Shown piece by piece: positions 37,001 through 48,823 of a stretch of DNA of 64,000 nucleotides (position 1 is its first letter; each line of letters begins with the position of its first letter). The DNA is from Chlorops oryzae (taxonomy: Eukaryota; Arthropoda; Insecta; Diptera; Chloropidae): positions 24,551,881 through 24,615,880 of the forward strand of contig CM035807.1 in assembly GCA_020466095.1 (NCBI GenBank). Direction: 5' to 3'. Both the position numbers and the translations under genes were made by a program. A model generated the notes under the pieces. That model made no database searches. It was not told the DNA's origin and was given only the letters and a program-made list of their open reading frames with translations.

Positions 37001-38994
37001 GAGTAATGGAAAATTTTCCTGAAAATCAAATGAAAAACGTTCTATGATTTGCGTCAAGGACTGAGCCGTTATGATGCCAAGGAAGTCGTTTTTTGTTTCT
37101 TTATTTCTTTTATTACTTAGATAAGAGTCCTTCCAATCGATGATGATTTCTCGTCGAGCAAAGGCGAATATAATTCGGTTATGCTTATCTTTAAATTTCC
37201 TTTTTTCTCCCCAAGAAAACCATTTTTAACAAAAGTTACTTAAGTACATAAATTTTCAATTCACATTAAACCTTATCGAAATTTTCTTCGAAAATTTCAT
37301 TTTACGCATCGAAAGAACAACCCAAGCGCATAAATTAATACAATAAATTAAACAAATTTCATTGGTTCCTCCGAAAGGAAATCAAGCTTAACCCTTTCGC
37401 AACGCTCTACATCCACTCCGATCAAGATTCAGCCGGCAGTTCAAAGAGCGTACGAGTGTGAGTGTGTTTATTTATGAGTATATAAAAGGAATGTGCTGTT
37501 TGCTCAATAAGAAAAGAGGAAAAAAGAAAAACACAAGAATGAAAGTGAAAAATTTGACTTTTATCAGTAGAGAAAAAACCCAAAGTTTGCAGAAAAGAAT
37601 GCGATTTAAAAGAGAAAACGTAGCCAAAGAAGTGGAAAAGAAAGGAAATCAGGGAAATGAGAAGTTTAAAAAGGAATAAAATATGCATAGATATACTTGC
37701 GATTAAGCAAAATTTCGCACGCACACAATTGCGAACACATACAAACGCACACGCGCAATCACGCACTCACGCACACACGCATACCGAAGAATCCTTGCGA
37801 CTGTTTCGATGGTTGACAGCACAGTCAAGTGGCATAAAAATCACAATAAACGACGGAACAGGCCAGATGTCGGCGTTAAACTTGACGATATCGTAATCGT
37901 CACATTCCCCGAATCGATTCATTGTTGTTGTTACTGCTGTTGTTGTTGTTGTTGTTGTTGTTTTCTTCAGTTTCCCGTTACATTGCGTTACGTAGTGGTA
38001 GTGTTTTTTTTTTTTTTTTGTCTCTGTAGTTATAATACAATGTATATCCGCTTCAGGAAATTTATGCACTGAAAGTTCTCCACTCAATGATGTCTGATAT
38101 GATGGCAAGCTTAAGAAAATGACTTTCTGCTCCCGAGGCATTATTATCGAAAGCGTTATTCAAAAATTTATATCAAAGGAAATAACGGTACTTTCACACT
38201 ATACTTTATACTTATGTATATATAAAGAAATTTTCAAACTAAAGTGCGAAAAGGCAAGAGTTCTGCCATTAGGTTTGATACTGCTTAGCAAGAGATTTAT
38301 ATGATGAGATTTCGAGAGCGTCAAAATGCGAATATTATACCCAATTTAGCAATTTAATATAACGACTTCCGAAATAATCATATCGTTTTCCTGCGCTTTC
38401 GTAAACGTATTTGCAGAATAAATTTCGTTATTATTTTCACACGTCCGTGAGGAGCTTTTTTTCTTCTGTCGATTTTCTTGTATCAAAAAAAAATAATTTT
38501 TTGATATGACACAAATAAAATGGTTTTAAAGGACTTCAGACTGTATGAGTAGAATTGCTAAAAGCAGGTTTAAGGTCTTATGCGATTTGTTATAACAAAT
38601 TCGACGCAATGTTTTGAGTCTATTAAATGGATATTTTGCAAAGAAAGGGGCTCTTAACTTCATTTGAGTACTTCCAATGAATTGGCTTTTGGGATTGGGA
38701 ATAATTTTCTTATCTGAGAAATGGGTTTTTGCTTCGCGTTGTTGTGCCTCTTTTCCAAAGAATCGAAAGAATTTATTAAATACTTTGTCCATGGCTCACG
38801 ATGGGCTCATTCTAAGCTTAATATGAGATTATCAATGCACAACGGGAAATCAAAGGGTATGGCTGAAAGAGATTTTGTATAGCTATTTACTACCTAAAAA
38901 CACTGTAGAAATCGATTTTTAGGTTCCTGTTGTGCAGTGCCCCTGACGTATGCTTGAAAAATTCTTTTTAATTAGACCTTTGTCGAGATTTAAT
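34096..38994. other. Intron; one possible transposon edge, otherwise nothing recognised
   Basis: At 34493 a TACAGGGTGTTTCCCATAAC start resembles a DNA-transposon terminus, but the other end is not evident. GC-richer patches at about 35830-36030 and CA/CAC-rich simple sequence at 37715-37785 carry no gene-like frame. (GTT)n occurs at 37922-37962. Confidence 0.4.
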
Positions 38995-39096
38995 ATCTCA
39001 AAAACTAATGAAGATAGAAAAATGAAACAGATGGCAACTGATAGTTAATGAAACAAGGAATGCAAAAAGATTTTTTTGAAATTTTACACTGAGAAA
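38995..39096. repeat. Direct repeat, copy A
   Basis: This block of about 100 bases runs from ATCTCAAAAACTAAT through GGCAACTGATAGTTAATG to TTTTACACTGAGAAA. It recurs 943 bases downstream in the same orientation (39938-40036) with a few substitutions. The shared end ACACTGAGAAA looks like a terminus of a short inverted-repeat element. Confidence 0.7.
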
Positions 39097-39129
39097 GTCG
39101 GCCTCTGTGCCGTAGCTGGTTGAGATGCC
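39097..39129 (+). repeat. Truncated SINE head inside a MITE-like end
   Basis: GTCGGCCTCTGTGCCGTAGC and the following GGTTGAGATGCC match the head of the SINE at 14100-14185. It is bracketed by ACACTGAGAAA on the left and ACACAGAGAAA on the right, 10 of 11 identical, which may be a target duplication. Confidence 0.45.
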
Positions 39130-39937
39130 AACACAGAGAAAAAAATCAACCAGAAAACTGGTTAAATCAAAAGGAAAAACATACAAAACGGCTTCAACAA
39201 AGAATATTTTTATATTAACAATTTTTCTTGTTGAAAAAAATAAAGATTTTCCTTTTGAATCAACCATGTTTTAGGTCGAATTGACATGATATTTTTTAAA
39301 AATGGATTTAAATTTAAATTGTTGAACTAACCACGGACATAATTGAAATGACAAGATAATTTTTAACATAAGAAAAATTATCTAAAATACCCATGAAATA
39401 AGAAATGTCAAAACAAATTTAATTAACGTTCAAAGCAAATGTCCACATAACCCGCCCTCTACATAACATAGCCCCAAAAATAGCCAACGGATGGACTTCA
39501 TCCGATTTGGTCACTCTGTATTCGTGACTGCTTTCGCAATGCTTAAAAAGTTCTAAGATGAATACATATCTTATATTTCCTTTTTTATAAAACAAATGAG
39601 AATTATACGGAACGAAAAGAAATGTAATTAAACATTTTTCCTTTAAATCAACCAAAAATGTTGTTGACTTAACAATTTTTCTTTTGAAATTTTCGTTCTG
39701 CTCGAAAATCAAAAGGACTGTGAATAACAATGCGCATTTAAAAAAAAATCATGGTAAAGTTCGCTCAGTGAACTTACGAAGCGAGCGTCGTTGATGTTTT
39801 TGTCGTTTTTCATTTTTCTGGTTTTCTTTGTTTTCAATAGTTTGTGGTGTCAGAACGGGTCCATGTGAGGCCCAAGTCTGTCAACCTTAATGAAGGCAGC
39901 CACACTAATCTGACCCAACCCTTTTTCAAAAGTTTGT

Positions 39938-40036
39938 ATCTCAAAAACTAATTAAGCTAGAAAAATGAAACAAATGGCAACTGATAGTTAATGAAACAAG
40001 ACATTTTTTTTTGTTTAATATTTTACACTGAGAAAA
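39938..40036. repeat. Direct repeat, copy B
   Basis: Second copy of the block at 38995-39096. It continues into a short palindrome, ACACTGAGAAAATG at 40026 opposed by TTTTTTCAGTGTA ending near 40079, the size of a small MITE. Confidence 0.65.
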
Positions 40037-40079
40037 TGTTTTTTCACAAAAAAAATTTTCATTAATTTTTTCAGTGTAT

Positions 40080-42849
40080 TTCCCTTTTTAATCCAATTTC
40101 TTTCTATTTAAAAAATATACCTTTAAGTATCACCTGTCACATTAAAAAATATATATATATTTTTCAAAATAAAATGCTGGTTTTTTGAGACATTTAAAAA
40201 TGAAAATTTTGATTGCAAACCCAAACCGCCTTAAGTTCTTGGCCTTCGAACAATTTAAATCAAAGACAGATAACACAGACTGAACACTTAAATTTTTTTT
40301 CTTTATTTATTGTTGGTTTTTTTGAATTCCTCTCAATGTGCTCGGAGCGAACTTAAATTTTGATAACCGCATTTCAAATTTACTCAATTTCCTCAATGAA
40401 CTTTATAACTTTTTAACCGTCACTTACTAATTCAATGATTTCATATGCAACTGTTGCGATGACTCTGAAAAGTTCATACGAAATCTCGTAAAAACTTTTA
40501 CACGTTGAGGTCCTTGTCTCCTGTGGTGCACTGTGCGCTATGCTAACAAAATTTGTATTTTACTTTCACATCCATATGGGTTGAGGCAAAACAATTCCCC
40601 TTTGGGTATTCCGAGGTCTTGTGAACATTTCTCCTCCACTGACACGATGGAAGCTAAATTTGTTGCTCGATTTTTTCGTTTGTTTGTTTGTTGTTTGCCT
40701 CGAATTGGATCGACGACGTGAAATTGAAGCTTCAATGCCAAATCATAAAAGCATATATGCACGTCGGTAGGTACGTTAAAAACTTTTCCATTTTACTGTG
40801 GGACATAAACCCTCAATGGTTCAATTAAATAGCGGAAATGCACACGCAATCCGAAAGTATTTCTTCGTATAGAGTATCGCTCGAGATCGTATATCTGCGA
40901 AAGCGGAGTTTTCTTCAGTTTTTGTTGTTGTTTTTGCCCCGAACTTTCAAGTTAATTTCTTCGTTTTCCTGATAAACTGAACCGAAAGAAAAAAGAAAAT
41001 TTAATTATCGACGTAAGAGAGCGAGTTTACCTTCGAAAATTCTTCATCCTTCTCGAAGTTGAAAGTTTTTAATGAGCTTTTGTTAACGGCGCTCGTTAAT
41101 AAAATTCCGTAAAGGTTCTTATGTGCATTGACGCAAATTGATGTACCCTTTTGGCTTTTAAAGTTACTTTTGAGTATATAAAAATCACCTGAGTTTGGTA
41201 AAAAACCAAAAAAAATAAATAAAATGTAAGCCACACAAAGAAAGTGATCCTTGAGGAACAATTTGACTCGAAACCTTAAGCTCTTTATTGACTTCATGTT
41301 CACCCTGCTTTTTGAGTTTTTTCAGGATAACGGAAAATTAAATTACACAAAGGTCGCACATTTCATTATTAATTTCTGTTCTTCATTGAGGTTTTGTTCT
41401 TTTCAATAAATAATCTTGGTAACTTCATTGAAACCGTGTGAAAAATAACGAAATATTGCGCACAAAAATATAAAAACAAATTGGTACTTAAAGGCGCACA
41501 GTCGAAAAAAATGTAAGCCTCAGGCGTATATTAATTCAATTCCACAGCTTGAATGCTCCGTGAAAGCGCCGTCATATAATTGTCAATTCTATTGAGAAAT
41601 CGAGGAAAAGCCCTACCCAACGTTCGTGAATTTTTTCTATTCTTTTGCCTTTTTCTAAAATTATTTCCGCATTTGAAATTTTCATTCAATTTTTTCGAGC
41701 CACGATTTTTGCCAATTTCTATTTTTATGACATTTCCCTCTTTCCACTTTTCGCTATTTTAAGCTGTCATTGGAGGTTCCGTTTTTCTTTTTTTCTCTCT
41801 TTTATTTTTTTTTTTTGGAATCGAAGCTTGTCTGGATGCGGCTGTGTTTGCACTTTACTTCCGATTCCGTGTGCCTTTGGGAAAGGTTTTATATTTTTTG
41901 TTTTTCTAAAATTTATTTTATTTCATTCTTTTCTTATACATATCTATACACGTACTTCTTTTTTTTTTTGGTTCATTCTTTTATTTTTTCCCCGAAATTT
42001 GTCTCTTTTGTGCATTGGGGAAATCACTAAATTTTGAAAGCTGTTGCTTTGAATCCTTTGAGTGTATTCAATCTTTCTATTGTTCCGCCTCAAACTTTCA
42101 ATTCGAATTGCGTCTGAATGTCGCTCGTTGGTTCGTTTTCTCAATCGGTCCGTCGGTCGGTCGTTTGGTCGGTTGGTCGGAGTGCTCGCGGCGCGGCGTG
42201 GTATTTACTTTTCGTGTGAATGATTTTAGAACATTATGATGAGCTTGTTTCTTGTCTTGTTCGTATTTTTATTAATTCTTGCTCCCTTTCTTTTTTTCCG
42301 ATTCGCTTCAGATGTTTGCTCATTTGCTAATGGTCTAATATCTGCTTTTGTGTTGCCCGAGATAAAATGTCGGGCTTCCATGTAGGCTTGAGTGGGTTGT
42401 ATGGTATTTCCCTAGGGCTGCTGCTAATGACGGTTGTTTAGACCTGAGCGCTGACCCGAATCAGTGAAATGACTTTTTTTTTTTTTGTTTTTTGTTGCCA
42501 ATAGGGTTGTGTTTTTTTTGTTTTAAATATTAAATTTATCCCCGTTAACAATGTGAATACACTTTAAAGGATATAAACAGCACATTCTCTTTTATGTATT
42601 ACAATTTTACGAATTTAAATGTGCTCTCTAAGGTGTGCAGCTAAGCCCTTTTTATAATTAACAAAAAACCAAAAAAAAAACAAAAAAAAGAGTGGTCTAT
42701 CTTAAACCCTAAATGCAAAATTAAACATTGAAACCATTTAGCCTAGAAATATGCTATGTTTTACCTTAAGAATTTTTTTCTCCCTTGTGTGTTGCTTTCG
42801 ACCATTGAATCGACCTTTGAACTTTGAAATATTTCCTTAAAATTTAATG
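40080..42849. other. Intron, nothing recognised
   Basis: AT-rich intron, with a GC-richer GGTCGGTCGG-type simple patch at 42148-42182. No gene is supported. Confidence 0.4.
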
Positions 42850-42875
42850 GTTTTCTTTTTCTCTTTCAGGTAAGT
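42850..42875 (+). promoter_or_regulatory. Recursive (ratchet) splice site in the receptor intron
   Basis: A long pyrimidine tract (TTTTCTTTTTCTCTTTCAG) is followed immediately by GTAAGT, so an acceptor and a perfect donor abut at 42869/42870. This is the consensus of zero-length recursive splice sites known from long Drosophila introns. It lies on the receptor strand, about 22.5 kb into an intron of at least 43.6 kb. A by-eye scan of the intron found no comparable second site. Confidence 0.65.
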
Positions 42876-43081
42876 CGGCTTAAATCTCTCTCTTTAATAT
42901 TGAAAGCCATACGTTATGGGTAAGCCAAAAATGTTTGAATCTAGCAACCACAAAAATAAGAAAATCAAACAGAGCCTTTCTGTTCTCCAAAAACCTCAAA
43001 TCACATGAGTAATTTTCCGATTTTCCGCAAGAATAATTTTTTAATTTTCTATGATTGCGAATCAAACCATATATATATATA

Positions 43082-44355
43082 TTAGGTGTAGTAAAAAGAA
43101 ATCCATTATTTTTCCAATAGATGGCGTTATTTATCTGCATCTCGCGTTTATAAGTCCGATCGTGTTCCGCTAGGGGCATTAGAAAGATGACAGTTCCTAC
43201 TAAAAAAGCTTTTTAGACACTTTTTTGATATGATTCAGTTTTGTTTGAGAGCTTGTCAAAGATGACATCAGCAAAGAGAAAATTCGCTACATTTTACAGT
43301 TTTTCTTCGATAAGGGAGAAAACGCAAGCCAGGCGGCTGAAATGTAATAGCGTTTATGGACCTGATACTGTAACAGCCAATCATGCGCAATTTGGTTTCG
43401 TCGATTCCGTTCCGTAACTTCGATGTCAAGGATGCACCACGCACTGGAAGGCACAATTGTCTGATAAGTCGATTAATCATGGAAATTATCGATCCCGACC
43501 GTCATTTAGCACTGTTTCGATTGCAAAAGAGCTAAGATTGCATCAAAAAACCGTTTGGAACCATTTGAATAAGGCTGGATACACAAAAAGCTCGATGTAA
43601 TGGGGCCACACGAGGTTAACGCAAAAACCTCATAGACCGAATTTCCATCTGCGATCGCTGCTGAACCGCAACAAAATCGACCCATTTCTGAAGCGGTGTG
43701 GTGACTGTTGATGAAAATGGTCACTTACGACAACGTCAAGCGAAAACGGTCGTGGTCGAAACACGGTGAACCGGCGAAACGGTGGCCAAGCCAGGATTGA
43801 CGGCCAGGAAGGTTTTGCTGTGTTTTGGTGGGATTGGCAGGGAATTATTCTACTATGAGCTGCTCCCATACGGCAAAACTGTTAACTCGGAACTCCACTG
43901 TCAACAATTGGACCAGTTTGAATGGAAGCAATCGCCCATAAGCGGCCAGCTTTGACCAATAGGAGAGGAATTGTGTTCCATCAGGACAACGCCAGGTCAC
44001 ACACATCGATAGTGACTCGCCAGAAGCTCCGGGAGTTTGGTTGGGAGGTTCTTCTGCATCCACCTTATAGTCCGGACCTGGCACCAAGTGATTACCATCT
44101 GTTCCTGTCCATGGCGAACAATTTTGCTGGTGAAACATTCGCTTCAAGAGAGGCTTCTGAAATTCGACTGTCTCAATTTTTTGCTAATAGGAACGAGGGC
44201 TTCTATGAGAGAGACATAATGAAATTACCTTTCAAATGGCAACAAGTTATCGAACAAAACGGCGCATATTTGACCTAAATCGGGTCATTCTAACTATCTT
44301 AAATAAAGCCCTCAATTTAATGCAAAAATAATGGATTTCTTTTTACTACACCTAA
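43082..44355 (+). mobile_element. mariner element (cecropia/SETMAR type), full length but dead
   Basis: This 1274-bp element has perfect 32-bp inverted ends (43082-43113 and 44324-44355) starting TTAGGTGTAGTAAAAAGAAA, and TA duplications at 43080-43081 and 44356-44357. The TTAGGTG start and the transposase remains match mariners of the cecropia group, to which human SETMAR/Hsmar1 belongs. Ends and target duplication are intact although the gene is badly decayed, so the copy was probably last moved by enzyme made elsewhere. Confidence 0.9.
43261..44278 (+). pseudogene. Degenerate mariner transposase
   Basis: The C-terminal third is readable in one frame at 43922-44278 (118 codons). It has HQDNARSH, whose Asp is followed 34 residues later by the last Asp in YSPDLAPSD, the D,D34D catalytic layout of mariner, and ends with KLPFKWQQVIEQNGAYLT. 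The first catalytic Asp lies near 43709 in another frame. The N-terminal DNA-binding part from about 43261 shows a KGENASQAAE segment and is then cut by stops. Several stops and at least three frame changes make it non-functional. Confidence 0.85.
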
Positions 44356-44357
44356 TA

Positions 44358-47300
44358 TTAACAGATTCAATGATTTTCTGTATGTACGAGTATTAATATT
44401 AAGCGAAGAAAAGAAAAAAAAATAAGAGAATTATTTGAAAGGGATGATGATGTTCTTTATGCTTCGATACTACGAGAAACAATCAAAAATTCTTTATTAT
44501 TTGTAAGAAGCCTGTAATGGCAATGCTCAATCGCCGTCTGATGTCTGTAAACACGACCCTTAGCACACACATTTAATCATGTGTCTTAACAAATTCACAA
44601 TTTCTTTTAAGTATTCACATGGGATTAATTTTTACGATCATTTTTCTTATCAAGAAACATCATATAATTAAGTTCGAGAATCGTTAACGATAAAGGACAC
44701 TATTAACAACATTGTTCGTATGTACAATTGGCCAAGAGGACTCTTCGCAAAATTGTGTCCAATCCACTTGTGGTCTCACATCGTATAACTTAAATGGATG
44801 TGGACACTTTTATGCGACACTTAAACTAATGCCAGTCCACACCTATTTTCCGAATGAATGGCCCATAAGTAAATAGGCGACATCTTAATTACTTTTTTTC
44901 TGTCTTGTTCGTCCATCGAATTAATTTTTTTTTTTTTTTCTAAATTCGATTAAAGCGGTCGAAATTCGATGGCGAATTCTCTTATAGAAAACGATAATAA
45001 AAACGATTGCAGTTGACTTGATATTTTACTCAATGGAAATTTAAACGCTTTCGAGGCTTTTAGAAGGAAAAAAAAATTCCTTTCGTGTCCTCGCTTTAAG
45101 ATACCGCCATGTGTGAAATACACAAAATTCCATAGGTATCATCTCGCTTCATCCTACTGTCTTTCGCTCGCACCCGCTCTCTTGAAATCGCAGACTCCCG
45201 CCATAAACAGCGACGGAAATTCAAACACAATTTCCTGATTCCCCGTTGCTCTTTTCTGCCGATTTTCCTTACTTAATCAACATTATATGGCGTAATAAAA
45301 TTTTCACAAATTCTTCTTAAGCTGAATGTGCATTTGTGCGTTTACACAAACACACACACACACACACACACACACAGATTCACCAACACAGTGACAAACG
45401 CATTCTCTTCATTTTCTCTGCTGCCATGGCCTTCGATAATACATACTTGTAAAACGGGACTTGGATAGCATTCTGATGAATACTTAACAATTCATTTTGT
45501 AAATTCCTTCACTTTTATGATATTATGGATAGCGGAGCAAGACAAAAGGGGGTTCGGAAAAGTGTATGTATTTAGACAATAGAGAGAATAGAGTTTGGAA
45601 GGTGGAAACATTATCAGTGGCATCAACAAATGCCGCCAAACACATCAAGGCCATTAAGATTTTTATACATAGAATCGCATCAAGACCATCCATCGCATTC
45701 TATAGCTCGCTTCTTTATGCTGATGAATAAGGAACAATCTTTAAAAATTTTCCTCAAATACTCTCACATATTGAATCGAGTTACAGTGAGGATATGCACA
45801 GAGTTTAGCTGCTAATGAATCGTTGGGACAAGTTCAAGTGGAACTCTCAGCGCTAAAGTTTTGATGACAATTTTTTTTTTTTTTTAAATAAAATTTCAAG
45901 CAATCACATTTTCAAAAGGACCTTGAACCTGTCCAGCAAGCAGGATCATAGGCCAAAAACAAAGACAAATAAGAACTTTGGTGCACTTGTTATGCCCAAT
46001 CGTAAAGCCCAGTTCAGCCCCTTACCCAACTAAGCAAAACTTTATCCCTCTCAAAGTATTCGGACTTAAATTAAATGCATCGATATCCTTGAAAATTCCA
46101 ATACATAGTAGGTAACCCTTTTGGGAAAGCCCATTAAAGTTATGTCATAAAATATCAATTATGAATTTAAATTGATATTGTATCGGTGAAGATAAGAAAG
46201 GAAATTTGAATGGAAATCATTTTTCAATACATTGAAGTAGTGGCTTTCAGGCTTCACTGTACTTCATAGCAATGCGCCATTCAAACGAATCTCAAAGGAA
46301 AGACACACGAAATATCCCCTTAAGGCACACATCTGCTTTTATCGCATACATCAATCATAATAATTCAAATATTTTGAAGGGTTTTCTACTCTCCCTCATG
46401 TGTGTTCTCGCAGCAGAAAAAAAAAAAAATAAAGTAAAAAAATTGTATTCCAAGTTTTGAAAAGTTATTTTTGGCGCCGCTTGGGAGTAAAATAAAAGAG
46501 TGCTTGTATATTTGCATACACTCGCATGAACGTATTTATGTATCTTACTGCCTCATGTGAACAGCAAAAGTAGCCCGCCCTTGGGTATGTGCATGGCTGG
46601 ATTAATATGCTTGGCTTATTACAGCACTTTGAGAATTTTCATTGGGTTATTATGGATTTCTTCGAATTAGAAGCATACTACTAGATTTCCCAGTAAAGTC
46701 AATGCAAGAAACCAGATAAGGGTACCTGATTAAGGATGAAGGCTAGATGAAAATAACAAAAGATTGGGCACTTCAGGTGAAAACCAACGAAACCAACCTT
46801 TAAATCGATGAATGATTTTTTCATTTTATTTTCAATTCAAGTCTTGCTGAAGGCTAAGTTTTAAGTAACATATCGCAATCTTAAAAAGGCCATAATCGGA
46901 TTTGGTGAGTATTTTATAATCCTTTTAAGTAACTGGTGTGCACTGGAGCTTATACTTTTATATATAGAAATGTAACTAACGCCGATTTCGAATTCTTTCA
47001 TGTGCCTACGTGTTGAAAGTTTTAATTTTCAGACAACCATTTTCGGACTTACTCTTTGCCCGTTTTGAAGATATTCAAAATTTTAAAAATTTTCAACATT
47101 TTTCCCTTTACAAAATAATTGTCTGTCGTGCATTTAAATTTGCGTAAAATAACTAGATTTTTCAATAAGTTTTTGTTCGACTTTACTTAGTTATAAATAT
47201 TTTCTTTGATATCATACACAAATGAAGTTTTCATCAACATTAATAATACGAAATTCACTGAATGGATCGAGACATATAATTCATGAAGTTTAATTAAGTT

Positions 47301-48787
47301 ACGTTAAGTTAACGAGGCATACTGGACCACTGGGAGTCAAGGCAAATAGAAGAATAGCGTCTTTTCTTTTATCTTAAAGAATTTTTCCCCCATTCTTTTC
47401 TTAATAAGAAAACGTTTTGATTTATTTATTTCTTTTTGCTGATTCAATTTCTTCAGGCAGCCCGAGTCTACATAGATACCTTTTCCAACTTCATCGTTGT
47501 GAGTTCATAAAATTTTTTTTGATTTATTTTCTTTATCTTCAACCAAGGCATAATGTGAAAAGACAAAAGAGCACAGTACAATCATATTTGACCATTTTTG
47601 AAGTATAATCCCTTTCAAAGTGTAGCTTCAACTTCAAAAAACTGTATCCTCGAACGATGCTATTTTTCTATTTATCGTTTCAACAGTCGATAGACTGTCT
47701 TCTGTCTCAAAAAGCATATGATTTTCAAATCTCTTCGTCCTCATGACGAGCTACAACGACAGCAAATATTGGCTTTTTATAGCTCACCTAGCCGTTTGAG
47801 TACCCTATTTTATTTGTGAAAACTTGAATTTATTCGCTCGTACATAATGTCAAAGGACAATAAAACGTATAAATATAATGCAAAAAATGTCATTTTAAGG
47901 AATTTTTATTGTAAATGACAAAATTTCGATGTCTTAAAAAGTGAATTGGAATCGAAACAACACAAAGGATGAAAAAAACAAGCACGAGTCCGTTTAGAGA
48001 GAAAAAAAAATAAAAATAAAAAACAAAACCTTATCCGAAGGATGCAATACTTTGAAATGTAATATGAAGAACTGGCTTCCTTAAAAAAATATTCCAATTC
48101 CAGTTCACGGGTTTTGTTTTTCTTCGTGCTCTGGTCATATCTTTTGTGTTATTTTTAAATTTCTTTTCAACGAATTGGTTGGTTTCTTATACCTGAACAA
48201 TAAAAAGCAAAACAATCTGACGAGAATTTAATTTCCTCGGAATTTTTCCATTATCCTGTGGTGTGTATTTGTATTATTTCCTTTTGTCGTTTAGCTGTTT
48301 CAATTTTTCATTTCATTCTTGTTTTTTCGCTCATTGAATTCAATGAACGTAACTAGCATTTAAGTGGATATTACCGATGTTGGTTCGCTCTTAGCGGCGA
48401 GTATCGAGCTGGGGTCGGTATACAAAACGATTTTGTAATTTCTTTGTTGTGGGTGCTTATAGGGGGTAGCTGTGGGTAGAACTTTACTGTTCTGGCATGG
48501 TTTGGCAAGTTTTTACTGTTTTATTTTAAACGACCATTTTCAATTTCAATTAACTGGAAAATATCTTTTGAAGCTTTCCTGAAAATTTCAAGTTCAAATG
48601 AAAGTTTTTTGCTTTAAGTTCTTTTTTCCCTTTTTTCATTGGAATATAAAATTATTTTAGGTTCTGTCTGAATTAAATTTAGTTTTTCGCTTTGATAAAG
48701 AAAAGAATCAATTCAAGCTTTATCGAAACAGAAAGTGATATTTTCATTTTCAACAATATAAGAAGCAGTGAGGGACCGGTTCCGCAC
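44358..48787. other. Intron, nothing recognised
   Basis: AT-rich intron with (CA)n at about 45350-45376 and T runs near 44925. No gene or element ends are supported. Confidence 0.4.
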
Positions 48788-48823
48788 TGCGTATACGTAA
48801 TACATTGCGTATACGTAATACAC
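48788..48823. repeat. 18-bp tandem duplication
   Basis: TGCGTATACGTAATACAT is repeated once with a single change at the last base. The unit contains the palindrome GTATAC and could be a duplicated protein-binding site or chance slippage. Confidence 0.7.
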
